From JAJPHF01 sp035293805 (GTDB taxonomy: Bacteria > Chloroflexota > UBA6077 > JAJPHF01): a stretch of DNA of 64,000 nucleotides. Below, piece by piece: positions 25,148 through 32,463 of this stretch. A model generated the notes under the pieces. That model was not told the origin of the DNA. It was given only the letters and a program-made list of their open reading frames with translations, and made no database searches. The position numbers and the translations under genes were made by a program. Position 1 is the stretch's first letter, and each line of letters opens with the position of its first letter. The stretch spans positions 35,194 to 99,193 of the forward strand of contig DATGMD010000042.1 of NCBI GenBank assembly GCA_035293805.1. The letters are read 5' to 3'.

Positions 25148-27349
25148 ATGGCCACTATTCTCCTAGCCGACAACGAGCCCTGGCTGCGCATGCTGGCGCG
25201 GGCTACCCTCGCTCCGGCGCACCGGCTGCTCGAAGCATGGAATGGGCCGCAAGCGGTCGACCTGGCGCGTCGCGAACGCCCGCACCTCCTGCTGCTGGAC
25301 GGCACGGCCCCGGAGATGGACGCGCTCGGTGTCTGCCAGCAGCTCAAGACCGACCCCGCGACCCGCGATGTGGTCGTCGTGCTCCTCGCGGCCGGTCCAG
25401 CCGCGCCCGCGCCCGCCGCGGCGTTCGCGGACTTGCGCCTGACGAAGCCCTTCGGGCCGACCGCACTGCTCGACGCCGTGACCCAGGCGCTGCCGTCTCT
25501 GTCCGCGCCTCGCCGACCGCGGACGCCCCTCCAGCTAGACGGGCTCAACGACGAGCCCGAGGTACTGGATCAGACGCTGGTCTACGCGCGCGAGCTGAGC
25601 AGCCTCTACGAGGCGGCGCGCGACCGCGCGGCCCGCTTTCGGCTGCTGGTCGAGCTGGGCAAAGACCTCGTGGCCGCTCGGGGCCTCGATGCGGTGCTGC
25701 GCCTGGCGCTCGAGCGCGCTACCGCCTTCAGCGGCCACGACGGCGGCAGCGTGCTGCTGCTCGCCACTCCGGACGGGCCGCTCACCGTGCGTGCGGCCGT
25801 CGGCGTCGATCCGGTTGCGCCGGGCACCACCATCGCGGACCTGGAGCACAGCGTCGCCGGGCAGGTGCTGCGAGCGGGGCAGCCGCTCGTGCTGGAAGGC
25901 GCCGGCGAGGACCTGGGCACGGGGTGGCGCGGCTCCGCCCGACCGATCCCCTCCGCGGTCTGCCTGCCGCTCGTCACGCCGGGCAACCAGCCAATCGGCG
26001 TGCTCGCCCTCAAGAGCACCCGGCGGGCGCGACGCCTCGACGACCACGATCTGGACTTGCTGCAGCTTCTGGCGGCCCAGCTCGCGGCCGTGATCGAGAG
26101 CGCCCATCTGCACGAGCAGCTCCAGCGCAGCCTTGACGCGCTCCTGGCGCTGCACGAGGCCGGCCAGGTGCTGGGCGCCAGCCTGGAAGCCGACGCCATC
26201 GGCCAGCGCCTGCTCGACATCGCCGGGCGAGTGTCCGGCCTCGACGCCGCCGTAATCAGCTTGCGGGCGGGCGCGCAGCCCCAAGCGCCCCTGCGCGTGT
26301 GGCAGACACTCGGCCCGGAGACCGGCTGGCGGGCCGCACAACGCGCGCAGGCCGTGCGCGCCGCGCGGCGCGCGGCGGCCGCCAGCGGTCAGCCCCGCTT
26401 GGTGCGACTGCGCGGGCGAGTGCGCTCCGCGGCGCGCGCCGTCTGGTGCGTGCCGCTGCGGGTGCAGGACCGCGTGCTCGGCGTGTTGGAAGCCTACGGC
26501 CCGGAGAGCCTCGCGGAGGAGGCCACCGGCGAGATCCTGGGCAGCCTGGCGCTCCAGGCCGCCAGCGCGCTGGAGAACGCGCGCCTGTACCGCGAGCTAG
26601 GCGAGCGCGAGCATCAGCTGCAGACGCTCGTGGGGCGGCTGCTGGTGGCCCAGGAGGAGGAGCGCCGCCGCGTGGCCTACGATGTCCACGACGGGGTGGC
26701 CCAGGTTGCCGCCAGCACCCATCAGCACCTCCAGGCCTACGCGCGCTACCACCGCCCCCGCTCGCCCGCGGCCCGGCTGGACCTCGAGCGCGCGCTGGAA
26801 ATGGCGCGGCGCACGGTGGGCGAGGCGCGCCGCGTCATCGCCGACCTGCGGCCCACGGTGCTCGACGACTTCGGGCTGGCGACGGCGCTGCGGCGCCAGG
26901 TGGACGCGCTCCGGGCCGAGGGCTGGCAGGTGAGCTACGAGGAGGCGCTGGGCCCCGAGCGCTTGCCGCCCGCGGTCGAGACGGCCTTGTTCCGCGTGGC
27001 CCAGGAGGCGCTGACCAACGTGCGGAAGCACGCCGGCACGACGCGCGTTCACCTGAGCCTGCGCCGCAAGGGGCGCGCGGTGCGCCTCGAGGTCCAGGAC
27101 TGGGGGCAGGGCTTCCGGCCCACGGCGCCGCGCGACGCCGCCGGACCGGGCGAGCGCGTGGGTCTCCCGGGCATGCAGGAGCGCGTGGCGCTGCTTGGCG
27201 GCCGCTGTCGCGTCCAGAGCCGTCCGGGGGCCGGCACGCGCGTCGTGGCCGAGGTCCCGCTGGGCACCGGCCCCGCCGCCCCGGCGGCCGACGCCGCCCT
27301 GGCGTCGCCGCAGGGCCGACCTGCCGCGCGGCGAAACGTTGTACCATAG
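25148..27349 (+). CDS. Hybrid sensor histidine kinase (receiver-GAF-GAF-HisKA_3-HATPase)
   Basis: Cytoplasmic 733-aa kinase with no membrane segment. Residues 1-115 form a receiver-like domain (ILLADNEPWLR, LLLLDGTAPEMDALG with a possible phospho-acceptor D58, LTKPFG). Two GAF sensor domains follow (about 150-310 and 335-475), then a NarL-type dimerisation domain with H514 in RRRVAYDVHDGVAQ and ATPase motifs FRVAQEALTNVRKHAG and VGLPGMQERVALLGG. It would autophosphorylate and pass phosphate to a NarL/LuxR regulator; one lies downstream at 28756, after a substrate-binding lipoprotein gene. The start has AGCAGGG upstream. Confidence 0.9.
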   Translation: MATILLADNEPWLRMLARATLAPAHRLLEAWNGPQAVDLARRERPHLLLLDGTAPEMDALGVCQQLKTDPATRDVVVVLLAAGPAAPAPAAAFADLRLTKPFGPTALLDAVTQALPSLSAPRRPRTPLQLDGLNDEPEVLDQTLVYARELSSLYEAARDRAARFRLLVELGKDLVAARGLDAVLRLALERATAFSGHDGGSVLLLATPDGPLTVRAAVGVDPVAPGTTIADLEHSVAGQVLRAGQPLVLEGAGEDLGTGWRGSARPIPSAVCLPLVTPGNQPIGVLALKSTRRARRLDDHDLDLLQLLAAQLAAVIESAHLHEQLQRSLDALLALHEAGQVLGASLEADAIGQRLLDIAGRVSGLDAAVISLRAGAQPQAPLRVWQTLGPETGWRAAQRAQAVRAARRAAAASGQPRLVRLRGRVRSAARAVWCVPLRVQDRVLGVLEAYGPESLAEEATGEILGSLALQAASALENARLYRELGEREHQLQTLVGRLLVAQEEERRRVAYDVHDGVAQVAASTHQHLQAYARYHRPRSPAARLDLERALEMARRTVGEARRVIADLRPTVLDDFGLATALRRQVDALRAEGWQVSYEEALGPERLPPAVETALFRVAQEALTNVRKHAGTTRVHLSLRRKGRAVRLEVQDWGQGFRPTAPRDAAGPGERVGLPGMQERVALLGGRCRVQSRPGAGTRVVAEVPLGTGPAAPAADAALASPQGRPAARRNVVP

Positions 27350-27454
27350 GGCCGCCGATGACGAGCGGGGCAGCATCGCGTGCAGCGCAGCGCCCAATCG
27401 CCCGTCCCCATGCCGCGCGGACGGCCCGGTCGCCGCCGGCGCAAGGAGGACGCC

Positions 27455-28573
27455 ATGCCAACTGTCCGTTGCCGCGCCGCCGCGAGCGCGTTCGTCGCGC
27501 TGCTCGCCCTGACCGGCTGTGCGGCTCCCGCGCCATCCACGCCGGCCGGCGGCCCCGCGGCCGCCGGCCCGACCGCGGGAGCCGTCGTGCCGACCGCTCC
27601 GCCCCAGCCCGTCACCCTGCGCCAGGCAGCGCAGACCGGCGCCTCGGGCGTCGTCGTCTGGCTGGCCGAGCAGCGCGGCTACTTCCAGCAAGAGGGGATC
27701 ACGGTCGAGCAAGTCCCCTTCACCAACGCCTCCGAGACGATCCCCGCCTTGGCGACCGGCCAGGTGGAGATCTCCCCCATGCCCGCGAACCCGGCGATGT
27801 GGAACGCGGTCGCGCGCGGCGTCCCGGCGAAGATCATGGTGGACGTGGGCACCTACACGGCCGACCGCGGCGACCAGGTGTTGGCCGTCCGCAAGGCGGT
27901 CTACGACAGCGGACGGGGTCGGCGGCTCGAAGACCTCCCCAGCCTGTCCCTGGCCATCACGCCGCCGGGCAAGGCGACGACGACTGCCTGCGCGCTGTCG
28001 GTGGGCTTGCAGCGGGTGGGCCTTACGCTGGACGACCTGAACATCCAGCCCATCACCTTCCCCGATATGGTCGGCGCCTTCGCGAACGGGGCCATCGACG
28101 CCGGCATGATCCTCGAGCCGTTCCTGACGCGCGCCGTGCAGCAAGGCAGCGCCGTCAAGGTCATGGGCATCGGCGACATCTATCCGAACTTCACGATCGC
28201 CTCGTTGGGCTTCGCGGAATCGCTCTACGACAACCGCCCCACCGCTAAAGGCTTCGTGCGCGCCTACATCCGTGGCATCCGCGACTATCTGGCGGGGGTC
28301 GGCAGCCCGAGCGGCAGCGCGGCGCGCGAGGAGATCGACACGCTGGTGGCCCGCAACACGAGCATCGACCTGGACACGGTGCGTGCGATGATTCCGCCCT
28401 ACTTCAACCCCAACGGCCTGCCCAACCGGGAGTCGATGCTGTACTGCTACGGCTTCTTCCGCGACCAGGGCCTCATTCCCCAGCCCGTTTCCGACACGAC
28501 CATGCAAACGATCTGGGGCACCGACCTGATCAACGAAGTGCTCGACGAGATCGGCCGCGTCGCCGACAGCTGA
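27455..28573 (+). CDS. NMT1/SsuA-type substrate-binding lipoprotein
   Basis: Exported lipoprotein of 372 aa. The signal has lipobox LTGC (cysteine near residue 22) and is followed by an Ala/Pro/Thr linker. The mature protein has the fold pattern of periplasmic-binding NMT1/ThiY/SsuA proteins: GVVVWLAEQRGYFQQEGITVEQV near 65, ALATGQVEISPMPANPAMWNAV and ITPPGKATTTACALSVGLQRVGL. The ligand is unknown: nitrate, taurine, and pyrimidine precursors are typical. No permease or ATPase of the same family is adjacent; it stands between a kinase and a response regulator gene. The ATG at 27455 has AAGGAGG seven bases upstream. Confidence 0.88.
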   Translation: MPTVRCRAAASAFVALLALTGCAAPAPSTPAGGPAAAGPTAGAVVPTAPPQPVTLRQAAQTGASGVVVWLAEQRGYFQQEGITVEQVPFTNASETIPALATGQVEISPMPANPAMWNAVARGVPAKIMVDVGTYTADRGDQVLAVRKAVYDSGRGRRLEDLPSLSLAITPPGKATTTACALSVGLQRVGLTLDDLNIQPITFPDMVGAFANGAIDAGMILEPFLTRAVQQGSAVKVMGIGDIYPNFTIASLGFAESLYDNRPTAKGFVRAYIRGIRDYLAGVGSPSGSAAREEIDTLVARNTSIDLDTVRAMIPPYFNPNGLPNRESMLYCYGFFRDQGLIPQPVSDTTMQTIWGTDLINEVLDEIGRVADS

Positions 28574-28677
28574 CGAGACGACGTGCGCCCGCGGACGCCA
28601 CCGCCTTCCGAGACTCGACAGGAGCTGCCGCCGCGCGGTACCCTCGTGCTGACAGCCAAGGGCGGATTGGCTCCGCG

Positions 28678-28710
28678 GCGTCTGGCCGGCGACTCGCGCC
28701 GGCCAGACGC
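28678..28710. terminator. 14-bp hairpin between lipoprotein and regulator genes
   Basis: GCGTCTGGCCGGCG and its exact complement are separated by ACTCG, in the 182-base gap between the lipoprotein and response-regulator genes. There is no T-run; it may terminate or attenuate read-through. Confidence 0.5.
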
Positions 28711-28755
28711 TCGCGGCCGCGGGCCGCGCCGAGTGCAACACCGGAGAACCAGCTA

Positions 28756-29436
28756 ATGGCGACCGAACGCCCCGCCGCGGCGACGGCCCGGCTCGTGATT
28801 GCCGACGACCACGACCTGGCACGTGCGGGGCTGCGCAGCATGCTCGCCGGCGAGCGCGGCCTCGCGGTCGTCGGTGAGGCCGCCAACGGCCGCGAGGCAC
28901 TCGCCTTGGCCCGCCGCCTGCAGCCCGACCTGGTCCTGATGGACGTGCGCATGCCCGAGATGGACGGCCTGGCGGCGACGCGCGCCATCAAGGCCGAATG
29001 CCCGCGGGTAAGCGTGGTCATCGTGACGATGCACGAGAACCTGGATTACCTCTTCGAGGCGCTCAAGGCGGGCGCCGCCGGCTACCTACTGAAGGACGCG
29101 ACGCAGCGCGAGGTGGTCAGCGCCGTGCGCCAGGTGCTGCGCGGCGAATCGCTGCTGAACGGCGAGCTGGCAACGCGGCTGCTGCACCGCCTGGCCGAGG
29201 AGCCGGCGCAGCAGGACCCGCTGCCGACCGTGCCGCTCACTCCGCGCGAGGCGGAGGTGCTCCGGCTGCTCGCGCAGGGACTCACCAATCGCGAGATCGC
29301 GGGCCAGCTCTATGTCAGCGTCGGCACCGTCAAGGTCCACGTCGAGCGCATCCTCGCCAAGCTCGGCGTCTCCGATCGCACGCAGGCGGCCGTGCGTGCC
29401 GTAACGCTCGGGTTGGCCCAGCCATCGCGATCCTGA
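28756..29436 (+). CDS. NarL/LuxR-family response regulator
   Basis: A 226-aa DNA-binding regulator. The receiver domain (1-125) has the acidic pair in ADDHD (D17, D18), phospho-acceptor D63 (LMDVRMPEMDG), T in VIVTMHEN and K in LLKDAT. The C-terminal LuxR helix-turn-helix (about 160-225) reads LTPREAEVLRLLAQGLTNREIAGQLYVSVGTVKVHVERIL. The likely partner is the HisKA_3 kinase at 25148. It is preceded by GGAGAACC and ends in a gap before a receiver-like gene. Confidence 0.95.
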   Translation: MATERPAAATARLVIADDHDLARAGLRSMLAGERGLAVVGEAANGREALALARRLQPDLVLMDVRMPEMDGLAATRAIKAECPRVSVVIVTMHENLDYLFEALKAGAAGYLLKDATQREVVSAVRQVLRGESLLNGELATRLLHRLAEEPAQQDPLPTVPLTPREAEVLRLLAQGLTNREIAGQLYVSVGTVKVHVERILAKLGVSDRTQAAVRAVTLGLAQPSRS

Positions 29437-29702
29437 GCGGCCCTCCCCCCGGCCCTCTCGTGGCGGACGATTCGACTTCAGCCCAGTCACCCTCCGGACC
29501 GAGCCGGGCGCGGTTGGGCGTCGCGCGGGCGGCCGCGCCGGGCGACGCTGCGCCGAGAGCCACGAAGTGGCGAGCGCCCGCCGCCAGCACGACGAATAGG
29601 CCAGGTGGCAGACGCGGAATAGCCATCTGGCAGATGGAGCCGCCGCCGCGCCTCCCGCATACTACCTTGGCTAGGTTCACAACAGTATGGGGAGCCGGGC
29701 GG

Positions 29703-30083
29703 ATGCGCGGCGAGCAAGGCCCGCGCGGCACGATCGCGGTCGTTGCGGGCAGTGCCATCGTCGGCGAGGCGTTGGCGTTGCTGCTTCAGGGGCTAGGCTA
29801 TCGCGCCCGCTTCGCCGCGCCGCGCGCCGACACCGCCTGGCCGCTCGCGGACTGCCAGCTAGTCGTGCTCGCGCCCGGCCTGAGCGCGTCACAGCGGGCC
29901 GCGCTGCTGGCCGCGGTGCGGGGTGCCGCTGCCCCGGCGGCCGTCCCGGTCCTGGAGCTGACCCGTGACGATGCCCCCCCCGGCGACGCGCCGTGCGTCC
30001 ACTGGCCCTGCCGCGCCGAAGAGCTAGCCCGCGCCATCGACGCCGCGCTGGCGCCGCGCGTGGTCGAGGCCGCGCCCGACTAG
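29703..30083 (+). CDS. Degenerate receiver-domain protein (pseudo-response regulator)
   Basis: A 126-aa protein with the alternating pattern of a single receiver domain. IAVVAGSAIVGEALALLLQGLGYRARFA matches the first strand and helix but lacks the acidic pair; LADCQLVVLAPGLSASQRAALLAAVR has Ala57 where Asp should be; VPVLELTRDD keeps a Thr; VHWPCRAEELARAIDAAL has Arg instead of the conserved Lys-Pro. Phosphorylation is therefore not expected. It lies 266 bases after the NarL-type regulator. ATG 29703 has a GGGGAG 8-12 bases upstream. It may bind the partner kinase or regulator without phosphate; that is an inference. Confidence 0.6.
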   Translation: MRGEQGPRGTIAVVAGSAIVGEALALLLQGLGYRARFAAPRADTAWPLADCQLVVLAPGLSASQRAALLAAVRGAAAPAAVPVLELTRDDAPPGDAPCVHWPCRAEELARAIDAALAPRVVEAAPD

Positions 30084-30167
30084 CGCGCGAGGACCCGGGA
30101 CGCGCGTCGGGCGCCACCTGTCACGCGGCCGCGCACGAGTGATGCTCGCCGCCGAGACGACCGCGGC

Positions 30168-30845
30168 TTACCGCGCGCTGGCGGCGACCGCCTGGCCAAA
30201 GCCGCTGCCGACTCCGGGACGGAACTCGATCAGGTCGGAGCGCGTGATCGCCACGTTGTACGCGTAGGCCGAGTGGAGCATCGGTTGATAAGCGACCGTC
30301 TCCTGCTCCGCGGTCTTCGCCGCCGCACAATCCATCGGCACGGCGACCCAGTAATCGCGCACGCTGAAGCCCAGCACAGCATGGCTCACGCAGACCCCGA
30401 GGGCCACGCCCGTGACGATAACCGTGTGCTCGCGGGGGCGGACGCCCAGCCGCGCCAGCACTCCCTCCAGCTCAGTGTGGTTGAAGCAGTCGTGGCACTC
30501 CTTGTCCACCACCGGCTCGCCCGGCCGCGGCGCGATCGCGTCGCAGTACTCCGCCCCCCAGCTTCCCCGCAGCAGGTGCTCGTCGACCTTGAACACCGTG
30601 AACTCGGCGTTGTCCGGATCGCGCACCGAGTGAACGTAGATCACCGGCACGCCGGCCGCTCGCGCGCGGTCGAGCAGCGCCGCCAGCGGCGCCAGGATCG
30701 CTTCGCCGCGCTCGCCCATGTAGCGCTTGCCGCCCACGGTGCAGAACTCGTTCTCCACGTCGACCACGACCACGGCGGTGCGCGCCGGATCGAGCGCCAA
30801 CGCGCGGGGCTCGGGGGCCTCCAAGCGAATCGTCACCTCGGCCAT
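30168..30845 (-). CDS. Isochorismatase-family cysteine hydrolase
   Basis: A 225-aa cytoplasmic hydrolase. The catalytic triad is visible: D29 (VVVVDVENEF), K115 (VVDKECHDCF) and C152 (TGVALGVCVSHAV), with the preceding cis-peptide bond region. The family includes isochorismatase, nicotinamidase, and N-carbamoylsarcosine amidohydrolase. Acidic residues typical of a metal site in nicotinamidase are not clear, so the substrate is unknown. I chose ATG 30845 over 30902 because it has a GGAGGGG ribosome site nine bases upstream. Confidence 0.9.
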   Translation of the reverse strand: MAEVTIRLEAPEPRALALDPARTAVVVVDVENEFCTVGGKRYMGERGEAILAPLAALLDRARAAGVPVIYVHSVRDPDNAEFTVFKVDEHLLRGSWGAEYCDAIAPRPGEPVVDKECHDCFNHTELEGVLARLGVRPREHTVIVTGVALGVCVSHAVLGFSVRDYWVAVPMDCAAAKTAEQETVAYQPMLHSAYAYNVAITRSDLIEFRPGVGSGFGQAVAASAR

Positions 30846-31029
30846 GCCACCCCTCCACGCTTCTCGCGCCCCGCCAGTTCCCGGCGTGAGCGCGCCTACC
30901 AAGAGCCGTCCGTGCAGCTCGGCGCGGTGTCCGCCGGCCGGCCTCCCTTACCGTAGCGCGTCCTCGGGCGCCCCGCAAGCCCAACCCGCTCCGGCGGGAA
31001 GCGTGTCGCCAGCAGCGCCATGCCTATCC

Positions 31030-31058
31030 TTGACAGCGACCGGCCGCACCAGTACCAT
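31030..31058 (+). promoter_or_regulatory. Strong sigma-70-type promoter
   Basis: TTGACA (31030-31035, perfect -35) and TACCAT (31053-31058) are separated by 17 bases. It lies in the 280-base gap between the isochorismatase and FecR genes, and would start transcription near 31065, about 60 bases before the proposed FecR start codon. Confidence 0.65.
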
Positions 31059-31125
31059 ACCGACGTTGCGTTCGGCTACCGAACTGGCTGCTGCTCGCAA
31101 CAAACACACAGCGGCGGATAGCAGC

Positions 31126-32436
31126 TTGGCTGGCACCCCTCCGCCCGACCGCCCCCACCCGCGTGCCCTCACCGCAAGCGATGCGGGCCCGCCCGCGTTC
31201 GGGGCGACCATCGCTACCACGTTCCCTCCCGCCGAGGCCCGAGCCGCGCGCACACCCGAGCAAGCGCAGCGCCTCGCCTGGCGCGTACTGCTCGGCGCCT
31301 TCGCCATCTGGCTCGGCCTGGCCGGCGGCGGCGTCTACGCGCTCACCGCCTGGCTCCGGACCGCCACGGTGCCTGCCGCGGCGAACCTCCAAATCGACCA
31401 GGGCGTCGTGCTGCTCCAGGAGCGCGGCGCCGGGCCGCCGCTCAGCGCCCGCGCCGGGATGGCGATGCAAGAGGGCGACGCCCTGGAGGTGACCGAGGGC
31501 GCGCTCGCTCGTCTGGAGCTACCGGGCCAGGGCGTCGTGCGCCTTGGGCCGCGCGCGCGCCTGGTGCTCGCCAAGCTGCGCGCCGGCCGCTTCGCGCCGG
31601 CCGCCGGCGTTCTCGCCTTCCAGCACATCGCAGGGGCGCTGCGCGTGGAGGTCGCCCCCGCCGCCGCCCAGCCGCTCGGGCTCGAGACACCTTACGGTAC
31701 CGTCACAATGAACGCGGGTGACTACGTGGTACAGATCGACGGGCCGCGCGCGCAGGTCCTCGTGCGCCAGGGCGCGGCCACGGTGAGCGTCGGCGCGAAT
31801 CCGCCGCTGGCGCTAGCGGCCGGCGAGCGCGCCCAGCTCGCGGCAAACGCCGCGGCCAGCGGACCCTACCCCGGCGGCGCGAATTTGATTACCAACGGCG
31901 ACTTCGCCGCGGACCTCGCCGGTTGGCAGGCGCGCGACACGCAGGAGCCCAACCGCCCGGACCGTCTCGGCGTCCGCACCATCGAGCAGGAGCCGCTCGA
32001 TGGCGTGCCCCACGCGGCGCTACGCGTCAGCCGCCAGAGCCGGTTCCAGACTCACAACGAGACGGGCCTCGTCCAGCCGCTCAACGCCGACGTCTCCGTC
32101 TACCCGCGGCTGGTGCTCTCGGCCCGGGTCAAGGTCCGCTCGGCCAGCCTCTCGGGCGGCGGCTATCTCGATACCGAGTACCCCCTGATGTTCCGCCTGC
32201 GCTATCGCGACGCGGCAGGCAACGGCCAGACCTGGTACCGTGGCTTCTACTACCAGAACCCCGAGCGACGGCCCGCCGACCACGGCGAGCTGGTACCCGA
32301 GAACACTTGGGTGCGCTTCCAGCTCGATCTCGCCCAGCTGCCCGAGCCGCCCGTCTTCCTCTACGCCCTGGAGGTCCTCGGCGCCGGCCATGACTTCGAT
32401 GCCCTCGTGACCGACATCCAGCTCACGCCCCAGTAG
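31126..32436 (+). CDS. Membrane-anchored FecR-domain protein with C-terminal carbohydrate-binding-like domain
   Basis: About 436 aa from the TTG at 31126; no ATG is available in frame downstream of the promoter and the exact start is uncertain. One membrane segment lies near residues 53-75 (LLGAFAIWLGLAGGGVYALT), with a cytoplasmic N terminus. A FecR-like beta domain follows (about 95-245: MQEGDALEVTEGALARLELPG, LGLETPYGTVTMNAGDYVVQIDG, LALAAGERAQL). The C-terminal about 190 residues begin NLITNGDFAADLAGWQ and look like a jelly-roll carbohydrate-binding module. No sigma factor is near. It may sense or bind a surface glycan. A strong promoter is just upstream. Confidence 0.75.
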   Translation: MAGTPPPDRPHPRALTASDAGPPAFGATIATTFPPAEARAARTPEQAQRLAWRVLLGAFAIWLGLAGGGVYALTAWLRTATVPAAANLQIDQGVVLLQERGAGPPLSARAGMAMQEGDALEVTEGALARLELPGQGVVRLGPRARLVLAKLRAGRFAPAAGVLAFQHIAGALRVEVAPAAAQPLGLETPYGTVTMNAGDYVVQIDGPRAQVLVRQGAATVSVGANPPLALAAGERAQLAANAAASGPYPGGANLITNGDFAADLAGWQARDTQEPNRPDRLGVRTIEQEPLDGVPHAALRVSRQSRFQTHNETGLVQPLNADVSVYPRLVLSARVKVRSASLSGGGYLDTEYPLMFRLRYRDAAGNGQTWYRGFYYQNPERRPADHGELVPENTWVRFQLDLAQLPEPPVFLYALEVLGAGHDFDALVTDIQLTPQ

Positions 32437-32463
32437 CGCCACAGGCTGCCGGTAAACTACCCC

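Noticed and set aside
26597..28900. Long antisense open frame over the kinase and lipoprotein genes
   Set aside because: It is a shadow of the sense genes: GC-rich sequence leaves long open frames on the other strand. The product is Arg/Gly/Ala-rich with no motifs.
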